Below, piece by piece: positions 1 to 5,530 of a stretch of 8,520 nt of DNA (the stretch's first letter is position 1; each line of letters begins with the position of its first letter). The notes beneath the pieces are model-generated. The model was not told where the DNA came from, searched no databases, and worked only from the letters and a program-made list of their open reading frames with translations. The translations under genes and the position numbers were made by a program. The stretch covers positions 1-8,520 of the forward strand of contig CAIKVF010000124.1 in assembly GCA_903830745.1 (NCBI GenBank). The letters are read 5' to 3'. This DNA is from an uncultured Actinomycetes bacterium. GTDB lineage: Bacteria > Actinomycetota > Acidimicrobiia > Acidimicrobiales > RAAP-2.

Positions 1-222
1 CGCAGCTTCTCAGACCGTGCTCCTCGCGGAGACCGTCCAGAGCGTGGCAATGACCGTCCGTTCACACCTCGTAGCGACCGCCCAGAGCGCAGCTTCGGTG
101 ACCGTGACCGCGCAGCATCACCACGTGGTGAACGCAGCTTCTCAGACCGTGCTCCTCGCGGAGACCGTCCAGAGCGTGGATTCGCAGACCGTGCTCCTCG
201 TGGCGACCGTCCAGAGCGTGGA
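1..222 (+). repeat. In-frame 42-nt coding repeats (14-aa RGD/RPERG units)
   Basis: A 47-base stretch at 1-47 recurs exactly at 133-179. The unit is 42 nt (14 codons), read as F(S/A)[12 protein letters not shown], with near-perfect copies at 7-48, 139-180 and 181-222. A degenerate copy follows ([13 protein letters not shown], about 223-261), and looser related blocks lie at 49-132 and up to about 312. Because the unit is a multiple of three, copy-number change keeps the frame. The array encodes the disordered tail before the cold-shock domain. Confidence 0.9.
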
Positions 223-543
223 TTCGCTGACCGTGCTCGTGAAGCACGTCCAGATCGCGGTAGTGAACGTCGTCCAAGCCGTGACTTCGCAGACCGTTCT
301 TCTTCACCTCGTGGCGGTAAGGAAAAAGAAGGCACCGTTAGTTTCTTTAACGACTCAAAGGGATTTGGGTTCGCAAGCGATGACAAGGGTGACGACTTAT
401 TCATTCACTTCTCTTCAATCCAGGGTGACGGCTTTAAGTCACTCAGCGAAGGCCAGAAGATCACATTCGAAGAGGCTGAGGGTCCAAAGGGCCGCGAAGC
501 TCGCAACGTACGCGTTGTTGGTGGCGGACGTTCACGCCGCTAA
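1..543 (+). CDS. Partial RG-rich protein with C-terminal cold-shock domain (5' end outside window)
   Basis: Reading frame 1 is open from the first base to TAA at 541-543 and contains no ATG or GTG, so the start lies upstream and only the last 180 residues are visible. Residues 1-106 are low-complexity and rich in R, G, D, P, S and E, built from repeats of [14 protein letters not shown]; this looks disordered and RNA-binding. Residues 110-173 are a cold-shock domain: GTVSFFND, an RNP1-like KGFGFA (120-125) and an RNP2-like DLFIHFS (132-138), ending ARNVRVV. The protein ends in GGGRSRR. Cold-shock domains bind single-stranded RNA or DNA and act as RNA chaperones in the cytoplasm. RG-rich tails of this sort are common at the C-terminus of actinobacterial DEAD-box helicases, so the missing part may be a helicase core, but nothing in the window shows that. 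It could equally be a stand-alone cold-shock protein with an RG-rich N-terminus. The domain call is firm; the identity of the whole protein is open. Confidence 0.85.
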   Translation, partial: RSFSDRAPRGDRPERGNDRPFTPRSDRPERSFGDRDRAASPRGERSFSDRAPRGDRPERGFADRAPRGDRPERGFADRAREARPDRGSERRPSRDFADRSSSPRGGKEKEGTVSFFNDSKGFGFASDDKGDDLFIHFSSIQGDGFKSLSEGQKITFEEAEGPKGREARNVRVVGGGRSRR

Positions 544-554
544 AGTTTGTAACC

Positions 555-926
555 ATGTCTGAGAAACCATTTGTAGAACCACACACTGGCCCTGCCCCCG
601 ACGACCTTCTTATTGAAGAAATCGTTGTTGGTAGTGGCGACGAAGCAACAGCTGGTCAAACTGCGGTTGTCCACTACGTAGGAATTTCTGCCTCAACCGG
701 CGAAGAGTTCGATGCGTCATGGAACCGTGGCGACACCTTCTCATTTCCACTTGGTGCTGGATACGTAATCCAGGGCTGGGACCGTGGCGTTGTTGGAATG
801 AAAATTGGCGGACGACGCCGACTCGTTATTCCTTCACACCTCGGATATGGAGAGCAGGGCGCTGGTGGCGTTATTGCACCAGGTGAAACGCTCATCTTCG
901 TTGTTGACTTAATCGCTCTTCGCTAG
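555..926 (+). CDS. FKBP-type peptidyl-prolyl cis-trans isomerase
   Basis: This 123-aa single-domain FKBP catalyses cis-trans isomerisation of X-Pro bonds and assists protein folding. I see no signal peptide or lipobox, so it is probably cytoplasmic. The FKBP pocket residues known from human FKBP12 are all in register: Y41 (VVHYVG), F52-D53 (EEFD), F62, V71-I72 and W75 (GYVIQGWDRGV), Y98 (LGYG) and F115. The IAPGETLIFVVDL strand at 107-119 is typical. Length fits minimal bacterial FKBPs. The ATG lies 11 bp after the cold-shock gene stop and has no clear Shine-Dalgarno sequence, which suggests cotranscription and perhaps coupled translation. An alternative start is unlikely because the next Met is residue 82, inside the domain. 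Its stop codon overlaps that of the convergent LON-domain gene. Confidence 0.93.
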   Translation: MSEKPFVEPHTGPAPDDLLIEEIVVGSGDEATAGQTAVVHYVGISASTGEEFDASWNRGDTFSFPLGAGYVIQGWDRGVVGMKIGGRRRLVIPSHLGYGEQGAGGVIAPGETLIFVVDLIALR

Positions 927-1552
927 TTCGAAGAATCAATTGCCAGCATTCGCTGGAAGTCACCGTAACGCTCACAACAGATTTCTGAAAGAAGTCGTAG
1001 TCGGTCGTTAGGGTTAGCAAGGCTTAGTACTTTGAACTGATCAAGTGTCGACATTGGCGTCATTGCGCACAACTGCCAGCTGCGAATCTTTGGATCACTG
1101 TCCATTTCACAATTTGATCTGGTGTAGTCATCTGCATTGATTTCACTCTGCAGTGTACGAAGTGCCTTAACTGCTGATTCAGTGGAGCGAAGCAAGGTTT
1201 CATCAATACCGCACTCAGTGCAGTGTCGTTCTTTCACAATTGCTTGTGGATAGGGATCGTCTTTTAGCCACTCAACAACTTCGCAGCATTCAATCCCCTC
1301 AACCACGAGCAGTGTTTTACCGTCACTAGTCTTTTGACTCGCAACGATTTTCACAACAGTTCCGTTACCGAGGCGCACATCACCACCGCCAACTTCTGAT
1401 CCACGTTCAATCAACGTTGTGCCAAAAGTCCCTTCGTCGTCGAGGTCTGTAAGCATCTGTTGATAACGAGCTTCAAAAACGTAAAGCCCAGCAGTTTGAT
1501 AAGGGAATATGACCATCCCGAGCGGGAACATTGGGAGTCTTTTGCTGGTCAC
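923..1552 (-). CDS. LON peptidase substrate-binding domain protein (no protease domain)
   Basis: The 209-aa product resembles stand-alone proteins made only of the N-terminal LON substrate-binding (PUA-like) domain. It opens with KRLPMFPLGMVIFPYQTAGLYVFEARY, the hallmark 'PLG.V.FP....L.IFE.RY' pattern, and continues with GTTLIERGSEVGGGD and later strand segments such as TLLVVEGIECCEVVEWL. No AAA+ ATPase or Ser-Lys protease region follows, so it is not Lon itself. The exact role of these short proteins is not established. The C-terminal half is helical and holds several cysteines (about ten in total, including an HCTECG segment). The start is GTG with only a weak AGG-type ribosome site. It is probably the last gene of the cysO operon, 31 bp after rdgB, and runs into the FKBP gene tail to tail. 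Family call is confident; function is not. Confidence 0.88.
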   Translation of the reverse strand: MTSKRLPMFPLGMVIFPYQTAGLYVFEARYQQMLTDLDDEGTFGTTLIERGSEVGGGDVRLGNGTVVKIVASQKTSDGKTLLVVEGIECCEVVEWLKDDPYPQAIVKERHCTECGIDETLLRSTESAVKALRTLQSEINADDYTRSNCEMDSDPKIRSWQLCAMTPMSTLDQFKVLSLANPNDRLRLLSEICCERYGDFQRMLAIDSSN

Positions 1553-1583
1553 ATGAACAGCCTAAAGGTGAATTATTTGTGAA

Positions 1584-2168
1584 CTAACGCTTTTCCAAAG
1601 CTTCTGCGAGCGAACGCAGGGCATTGCCGCGGTGCGAAGTGGCGTTCTTTTCTTGCAAAGTCATTTCTGCCAGCGTTTTGCCGCCAGCGTGCGACGGAAG
1701 AAATACTGGGTCGTACCCGAAGCCGTTACTTCCTTTTGGCTCAGCACCAATAGAGCCCTCCATAACTCCTTCGACGCTCAACGATGTGCCGTCGGGGTAC
1801 GCCACACAGATAACAGTCCTAAACCTCGCTGTACGCGGCGCAGCAACACCAGAGAGCATGCTCAGTAACTTGACGACGTTCTCTTCGTCACTCGCCCCAA
1901 CGCCTGCGTAACGCGCACTGTAGACACCCGGCGCTCCGTCCAACGCATCTACAAAGAGTCCAGTGTCATCTGCAACAGCGGCGTGTCCAGTTGCGTCAGC
2001 GAGTGCACGAGCCTTTAAGAGTGCATTGCCCTCAAGCGTGTCTTCAGTTTCATCAACATCTGGCACATCAGACGGTCGTGGAAGAACTTTGATGTTCAGC
2101 GCGCTCAATACCGACTCCATCTCCACTTTCTTGTGGGGATTTGCGGTTGCTAAAACGAATGTGGTCAT
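1584..2168 (-). CDS. rdgB: Non-canonical purine NTP pyrophosphatase (ITP/XTP/dITP), RdgB/HAM1 family
   Basis: The 194-aa enzyme hydrolyses dITP, ITP and XTP to the monophosphate and pyrophosphate, keeping deaminated purines out of DNA and RNA. The family signatures are all present: [11 protein letters not shown] at the N-terminus (nucleotide-binding loop, K13/K14), [12 protein letters not shown] (44-55), [12 protein letters not shown] with catalytic Asp about residue 68, [10 protein letters not shown] (80-89), NGFGYDPVF near 150-158 and SHRG near 178-181. Length matches the family (about 195-205). The ATG overlaps the rph stop as ATGA (2165-2168), a standard sign of translational coupling. 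The rph-rdgB pairing is widespread in bacteria and is also seen in M. tuberculosis (Rv1340-Rv1341). Confidence 0.96.
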   Translation of the reverse strand: MTTFVLATANPHKKVEMESVLSALNIKVLPRPSDVPDVDETEDTLEGNALLKARALADATGHAAVADDTGLFVDALDGAPGVYSARYAGVGASDEENVVKLLSMLSGVAAPRTARFRTVICVAYPDGTSLSVEGVMEGSIGAEPKGSNGFGYDPVFLPSHAGGKTLAEMTLQEKNATSHRGNALRSLAEALEKR

Positions 2169-2905
2169 CGAGGAGATGGTGGTGTTGCAAGTACTGCTCG
2201 CTGCGCAGTGTGAATTGCACTAATGCCGCTTTGTGCCAGGTCGAGTAGCTGGCTTAGCTCTTCTCTCGAGAAGGCCTCTTGCTCTGCAGTCCCCTGCACT
2301 TCAACAAAACGTCCAGCACCAGTCATAACAACGTTCATGTCCGTGTCCGCGCGTGAGTCTTCTTCGTAAGGAAGATCGAGCATTGGAACACCGCCAACGA
2401 TGCCGACAGAAATAGCAGCAACGAAATCACTCAGGGCGTGTTGCTTAATTGTTCCCTTTTGAACAAGACGAGTAATTGCGTCGTGTAGCGCCACGTACCC
2501 ACCACAGATTGATGCGGTGCGAGTTCCACCATCTGCTTGGAGAACATCACAGTCGACTGTGATTGCGAGGTCAGGTAGCAACTCGAGTCGAGTGACTGTG
2601 CGAAGTGAGCGTCCAATGAGGCGCTGAATTTCTTGTGTGCGTCCAGACTGCTTGCCCTTTGCGGCTTCACGATTATTTCGTTCAGGAGTTGAACCAGGCA
2701 GCATTGAGTACTCAGCAGTGACCCAGCCCTTGCCAGAGCCCTTTAGCCAGCGTGGAACGTCTTCTTCGACTGATGCGGTGCAGAGAACTTTTGTGCGACC
2801 GAAGCTAACAAGGACTGACCCTGCTGCCATGTCGGTGTAGTCGCGTACAAATGAGAGTGGACGGGCCTGATCTGGGGTACGGCCATCGGCGCGCTGAACT
2901 GACAT
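2165..2905 (-). CDS. rph: Ribonuclease PH
   Basis: This 246-aa phosphorolytic 3'-5' exoribonuclease trims tRNA 3' ends and other RNAs, using phosphate and releasing NDPs; the family forms hexamers. Visible features are [12 protein letters not shown] at the N-terminus, the [14 protein letters not shown] strand (35-48), [21 protein letters not shown] (60-80) and [15 protein letters not shown] (88-102) with phosphate-binding R89. R129 lies in [10 protein letters not shown], and the acidic metal site is D183/D189 in [15 protein letters not shown] chose the ATG at 2905. An in-frame GTG at 2923 would add six residues (MFLRSP), but AAGGAG sits between the two codons, just upstream of 2905, and the family normally begins within a few residues of RxDGR. 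It lies 48 bp after cysM and overlaps rdgB by 4 nt. Confidence 0.97.
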   Translation of the reverse strand: MSVQRADGRTPDQARPLSFVRDYTDMAAGSVLVSFGRTKVLCTASVEEDVPRWLKGSGKGWVTAEYSMLPGSTPERNNREAAKGKQSGRTQEIQRLIGRSLRTVTRLELLPDLAITVDCDVLQADGGTRTASICGGYVALHDAITRLVQKGTIKQHALSDFVAAISVGIVGGVPMLDLPYEEDSRADTDMNVVMTGAGRFVEVQGTAEQEAFSREELSQLLDLAQSGISAIHTAQRAVLATPPSPR

Positions 2906-2909
2906 GGGA

Positions 2910-2915
2910 CTCCTT
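2910..2915 (-). promoter_or_regulatory. Shine-Dalgarno site that fixes the rph start
   Basis: On the minus strand AAGGAG is followed by TCCC and then ATG at 2905. It lies downstream of the alternative in-frame GTG at 2923 and so supports the shorter protein. Confidence 0.75.
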
Positions 2916-2953
2916 AAAAACACCGTGTTGTGCGTCTTAACGGTAGCGGAGAT

Positions 2954-3919
2954 TTAGAAGTAAATGATTTTCTTGGCTCGTTCAACGACTTCATCGATGT
3001 CGTCGCTCCAGGCGCCAGTTGAAAGGTACTTCCAGCCATCGTCACAGGCAATAGTGACAATTGTTGCTTCTTGGTCATCAGGAATTGTGTTGGCACACTT
3101 CACGGCACCAGACATGATGGCTCCAGAAGAGATGCCTACGAAGAGTCCAACTTCGGTCATACGACGGGTCCACTCGATTGATTCTTTAGGGCGAACGATT
3201 ACCTTGCGGTCGAGCATTGTTTCGCCACCAGCGTCAATAAAGATTGGCGGGATGTAACCATCGTCGAGGTTGCGCAGTCCATCAACCATTTCACCGCTCG
3301 GTGGTTCAATGGCCCAAATTTGAGTTCCAGGCTTTTGTTCTTTTAGAAACTTGCCAACACCCATCAATGTTCCAGAGGTTCCAAGCCCCGCAACAAAGTG
3401 TGTGATCTCAGGAACGTCACGAAGGATTTCAGGACCAGTGGTGGTGTAGTGCGCCATTGGGTTCGCTGGGTTCGCGTACTGATACAAAAACACCCAGTCA
3501 GAATTTTCAGCACTGAGCTTCTGAGCTAAACGCACTGCCCCATTTGATCCTTCGCTACCGGGTGAGTCAATGATCTCCGCTCCCCAAGCAAGAAGTAATT
3601 GACGTCGCTCTGGCGACACGTTTGATGGAAGAACAACCTTCAGGTGGTACCCACGAAGGCGACACACCATTGCGAGTGCAATGCCAGTGTTGCCCGATGA
3701 AGGCTCAATCAGAATCTGACCTGGCTTTCCAGGGATCAAGATGCCATCGCGTTCTGCAGCTTCAATGAGTGAATACGCAATGCGGTCCTTCACTGAGCCA
3801 GCAGGATTACGACCTTCAAGTTTGGCAAGAATTTTTACGTTCGGCTTAGGCGAAAGTGCACTGATATCAATAACTGGTGTATTACCAATTAATTGAAGTA
3901 CCGAATCGTAACGAGCCAC
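2954..3919 (-). CDS. cysM: PLP-dependent cysteine synthase, CysM type (probable O-phosphoserine / CysO-thiocarboxylate dependent)
   Basis: The 321-aa product is a fold-type II PLP enzyme. It is closely similar to M. tuberculosis CysM (Rv1336), which makes cysteine from O-phosphoserine using sulfur carried as a thiocarboxylate on CysO. Key features are RYDS..Q.IGNTP at the N-terminus, the PLP lysine K44 in GSVKDR, the substrate loop PSSGNTG (73-79), QYANPANPMAHY (147-158), the phosphate-binding GLGTSGTLMG (178-187), S265 region in VGISSGA (261-267) and DDGWKYLSTGAW near the end. R216 in LRNLDDGY aligns, from memory, with Arg220 of the mycobacterial enzyme, the residue linked to O-phosphoserine preference. 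The start is GTG; its G is also the last base of the cysO stop (TAGTG), and GGAG seven bases upstream inside cysO is the ribosome site. Substrate preference is inferred, not shown. Confidence 0.94.
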   Translation of the reverse strand: MARYDSVLQLIGNTPVIDISALSPKPNVKILAKLEGRNPAGSVKDRIAYSLIEAAERDGILIPGKPGQILIEPSSGNTGIALAMVCRLRGYHLKVVLPSNVSPERRQLLLAWGAEIIDSPGSEGSNGAVRLAQKLSAENSDWVFLYQYANPANPMAHYTTTGPEILRDVPEITHFVAGLGTSGTLMGVGKFLKEQKPGTQIWAIEPPSGEMVDGLRNLDDGYIPPIFIDAGGETMLDRKVIVRPKESIEWTRRMTEVGLFVGISSGAIMSGAVKCANTIPDDQEATIVTIACDDGWKYLSTGAWSDDIDEVVERAKKIIYF

Positions 3920-4200
3920 TACTGTGCTCCACCTGCAACTGCAGGTAGCAATGTGACTTCATCGCCGTCAGCAACCGGCGCGTCAACGCCACCGAGGTAA
4001 CGAACATCATCGTCATTCACATAGACATTCAAGAAGCGGTGCAGTGTTCCATCTTCGTTGAGTAGTTGTGGCTTAACAACTGGATACGCATCGGTGATCT
4101 GCTTAAGAACGCCACCAATTGTTGTTGCGTCAGTATCAAGAACTGCAAGTCCGCCCATTGCTTGGCGAAGCACTGTTGGAATTCGGATTACAGCAGTCAT
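3919..4200 (-). CDS. cysO: Sulfur carrier protein CysO (MoaD/ThiS, ubiquitin-like fold)
   Basis: The 93-aa protein belongs to the MoaD/ThiS beta-grasp family and is very like M. tuberculosis CysO (Rv1335), for example LHRFLNVYVNDDDVRYLGG (53-71) and ADGDEVTLLPAVAGG (77-91). In the known pathway the C-terminal diglycine is adenylated (MoeZ/MoeB), converted to a thiocarboxylate, attacked by the CysM-bound aminoacrylate, and cysteine is released by the JAMM protease Mec. The odd feature is that the diglycine (G90-G91) is not terminal: two more residues, Ala-Gln, follow before TAG. The GGT GGA GCA CAG codons also provide the GGAG ribosome site of cysM. The ATG at 4200 has AGGA six bases upstream. 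No mec or activating-enzyme gene is in the window. It is first in the operon, downstream of the palindrome at 4223-4243. Confidence 0.94.
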   Translation of the reverse strand: MTAVIRIPTVLRQAMGGLAVLDTDATTIGGVLKQITDAYPVVKPQLLNEDGTLHRFLNVYVNDDDVRYLGGVDAPVADGDEVTLLPAVAGGAQ

Positions 4201-4222
4201 GGTGTTCCTAACTCGATCTAAT

Positions 4223-4243
4223 AGTTGACTAACTTAGTCAACT
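4223..4243. promoter_or_regulatory. Perfect 21-bp palindrome, probable operator
   Basis: Arms AGTTGACTAA (4223-4232) and TTAGTCAACT (4234-4243) are exact reverse complements around C4233; symmetry stops at 4222/4244. It sits in the divergent cysO/smpB region, 23 bp from the cysO ATG and 64 bp from the smpB GTG. The AT-rich, unspaced, perfect dyad looks like a homodimeric regulator site rather than a terminator: there is no loop or T tract. I do not recognise the regulator. Confidence 0.65.
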
Positions 4244-4260
4244 TTAGTGGTACTTCGCAA
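4231..4260 (-). promoter_or_regulatory. Possible cysO operon promoter overlapping the palindrome
   Basis: On the minus strand TTGCGA (4260-4255) is followed after 18 bp by TAAGTT (4236-4231), which fits the loose TAnnnT -10 of actinobacteria. The -10 would lie in the centre of the palindrome, the layout expected for repression. The matches are weak and I infer this mainly from position. Confidence 0.35.
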
Positions 4261-4294
4261 TAGCGTGACCAAAAAACATCCTTGAGTACCTAAG

Positions 4295-4300
4295 TACGCT
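4295..4300 (+). promoter_or_regulatory. -10 element TACGCT for a leaderless smpB transcript
   Basis: TACGCT fits TAnnnT and ends exactly six bases before the smpB GTG at 4307, the usual distance to a transcription start. No usable Shine-Dalgarno lies upstream of the GTG (the AAAGG-like bases touch it), and no good -35 is visible. Leaderless initiation is therefore the simplest reading. Confidence 0.45.
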
Positions 4301-4306
4301 TAAAGG

Positions 4307-4828
4307 GTGGCCAGGGCTAAACAAATCCAAGCGCGGCGTGACAAAAAGAAGGAAGACGCCAAAAAGGGTGACCAAATCGTCGCCTCAAATCGTCGCGCCC
4401 GTCATGATTTTGATTTAGTTGAAATCATGGAATGTGGCATGGTCCTTACCGGAACTGAAGTGAAATCTCTTCGCCAGGGCAAAGCACAAATTGGTGAAGC
4501 ATTCGCACGAATTGAAAATAACGAAATCTGGATCTACCAAATGCACATTCCACCATGGGTGAATGCCGTGGGATTTGGAACTCATGATCCAGACCGAAAG
4601 CGAAAGCTTCTCGCCCACCGACGTGAGATTGACAAGTGGTGGGACCAAACGCGAATGCAACCACTCACGATTGTCGCTACCAAGGTTTATTTCAAAGACG
4701 GAAAAGCCAAGGTTGAGATTGCACTCGCCAAGGGTCGTAAGCAGCAAGACCGTAGAGAAGCACTGAAGAAGCGTGATGCTGAGCGTGAGATCCAGCGCAC
4801 CACTCGCAACATCGAAAAATTCAGTTAA
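4307..4828 (+). CDS. smpB: SsrA-binding protein SmpB
   Basis: The 173-aa small protein B binds the tRNA-like domain of tmRNA and brings it to stalled ribosomes; its tail occupies the empty mRNA channel. Signatures: VASNRRARHDFDLVEIMECGMVLTGTEVKSLR (25-56), KAQIGEAFARI (59-69), the KRKLLAHRREID segment (about 98-109), KVEIALAKGRKQQDRREALKKRD and a basic C-terminal tail. It is about a dozen residues longer than typical SmpB (about 155-160) because of a lysine-rich N-terminus (KQIQARRDKKKEDAKK). The GTG at 4307 is the only start available: the frame has a stop at 4301-4303 just upstream, and the next Met is inside the conserved core. The start seems leaderless. ssrA lies 350 bp downstream on the same strand, matching the functional link. 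Confidence 0.96.
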   Translation: MARAKQIQARRDKKKEDAKKGDQIVASNRRARHDFDLVEIMECGMVLTGTEVKSLRQGKAQIGEAFARIENNEIWIYQMHIPPWVNAVGFGTHDPDRKRKLLAHRREIDKWWDQTRMQPLTIVATKVYFKDGKAKVEIALAKGRKQQDRREALKKRDAEREIQRTTRNIEKFS

Positions 4829-4863
4829 GCGTCACACACATTTCGTTTACTTTTCGGCCTGTT

Positions 4864-4891
4864 CACAGACCAATACTTCATACTGGTTGTG
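4864..4891 (+). other. Inverted repeat in the leader of the 52-aa gene
   Basis: CACA (4864-4867) and ACCA (4869-4872), separated by one bulged G, can pair with TGGT (4884-4887) and TGTG (4888-4891) across an 11-nt loop. It ends eight bases before the AAGGAG of the small gene. It could be a leader hairpin or a weak smpB transcript end; there is no T run. Confidence 0.3.
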
Positions 4892-4909
4892 CCCCCTACA
4901 AGGAGACAC

Positions 4910-5068
4910 ATGTCGTACATCGAATCGTATGTTTATTGGATTCAAGAATCAACCGACTACGCCAATATTGAAGCAATCAACCAGAAGGTTCGCACCTACC
5001 GTGGACGCGACGTCGCGCTTGAGGATGAATTTCACACACGCCCTTGGACTCGCTGGACCTATTTTTAA
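4910..5068 (+). CDS. Small protein of 52 aa, unknown function, between smpB and ssrA
   Basis: ATG at 4910 to TAA at 5066-5068, with a textbook AAGGAG (4900-4905) four bases upstream. The product starts MSYIESYVYWIQESTDYANI and ends in RPWTRWTYF. It is rich in aromatic residues (11 of 52: six Y, three W, two F), has mixed charge, and shows no signal peptide or membrane segment. The first 28 residues could form a helix (IEAINQKV), followed by RGRD and an acidic stretch DVALEDEF. I do not recognise a family. The strong ribosome site, the clean frame and the position between two trans-translation genes support a real gene. I see no clear promoter of its own, so it may be read from the smpB transcript. 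A chance ORF remains possible. Confidence 0.6.
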   Translation: MSYIESYVYWIQESTDYANIEAINQKVRTYRGRDVALEDEFHTRPWTRWTYF

Positions 5069-5118
5069 GTCATAAGTCGAGCAAATCATTCAGAAGCGAT
5101 TCGCCACTCGGCCACCCG

Positions 5119-5147
5119 TTGGAATTCTGGTTAATAGAAGGTATGCT
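5119..5147 (+). promoter_or_regulatory. ssrA promoter (TTGGAA - 17 bp - TATGCT)
   Basis: The -35-like TTGGAA (5119-5124) and -10-like TATGCT (5142-5147) are spaced by 17 bp. Transcription would start near 5154, giving a leader of about 26 nt to be removed by RNase P before the mature 5' end at 5180. Sequence and position both fit a sigma-70-type housekeeping promoter. Confidence 0.6.
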
Positions 5148-5179
5148 TATTACGCAGCTAAAGCAGCTGCTAAATCCAT

Positions 5180-5527
5180 GGGGATGAATTGTTTCGACAG
5201 AAGTCGTCGAGGTGAGTGAAGCGAGCCGTGGTCTCAGGATCCACGTTAAAGAGCCTGAAAAAATAAATAAACGCCAAGCCTCAGCTTGCGCTTGCTGCTT
5301 AGGTAGCAACATCCACCTAGACCCGGTCCTGCGGTTTAGTAAATGGGTGTCATAAAAGTAGGACTTACCAACGAGACTCGCTAGTGGTTTCGATGGGACA
5401 ACTTAGCTAGATACGGTGCGTCTTCGGTGTTGACAGTAGAGCCGCTCCCGACAATTTCCTGTCGACTGCGCTCGGAGAAGAATCATTAAGAAGCTACTGG
5501 ACCCGGGCTCGATACCCGGCATCTCCA
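5180..5527 (+). ncRNA. ssrA: tmRNA (ssrA)
   Basis: Transfer-messenger RNA that rescues stalled ribosomes with SmpB. The 5' end GGGGATGAATTGTTTCGACA is the usual tmRNA start. Bases 5180-5186 pair with CATCTCC at 5520-5526 to form the 7-bp acceptor stem (one G-U), with A5527 as discriminator. The T arm is CCGGG-CTCGATA-CCCGG just before it. CGA, not CCA, follows, so CCA must be added after transcription. The tag frame ends at TAG 5300-5302. The likely resume codon is GCC 5273-5275, preceded by ATAAAC, giving AKPQLALAA. An in-frame TAA at 5264-5266 limits the tag to at most 11 residues. The ALAA end is the standard protease degron. TTGCT (5292-5296) and AGCAA (5305-5309) form the hairpin around the tag stop. 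I set the limits from the acceptor stem. Confidence 0.95.
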
Positions 5528-5530
5528 CGA

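Noticed and set aside
1..222. CRISPR array or tandem noncoding repeat
   Set aside because: The spacing is a multiple of three without unique spacers, and the repeats are read through as one protein frame.
62..307. 81-aa minus-strand ORF rich in His and Gly
   Set aside because: Its apparent repeats only mirror the coding repeats of the opposite strand.
17..562. 181-aa plus-strand ORF in frame 2 at the left edge
   Set aside because: It is a frame shadow: frame 1 of the same bases encodes a clear cold-shock domain and regular repeats, while this frame gives a V/Q/T-rich nonsense repeat and overlaps the FKBP start.
943..956. CCAGC-ATTC-GCTGG hairpin as FKBP terminator
   Set aside because: Only five base pairs, no T tract, and inside the coding end of the LON-domain gene; too weak to call.
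2906..2923. Upstream GTG start of rph adding MFLRSP
   Set aside because: The AAGGAG ribosome site lies inside this extension and serves the ATG at 2905; family members start near RxDGR.
4773..5075. 100-aa plus-strand ORF overlapping the smpB end and the 52-aa gene
   Set aside because: It has no good ribosome site, overlaps smpB out of frame, and lies in a different frame from the better supported small gene.
5070..5312. 80-aa minus-strand ORF
   Set aside because: It lies across the ssrA promoter and the 5' part of tmRNA and shows no protein family signature.
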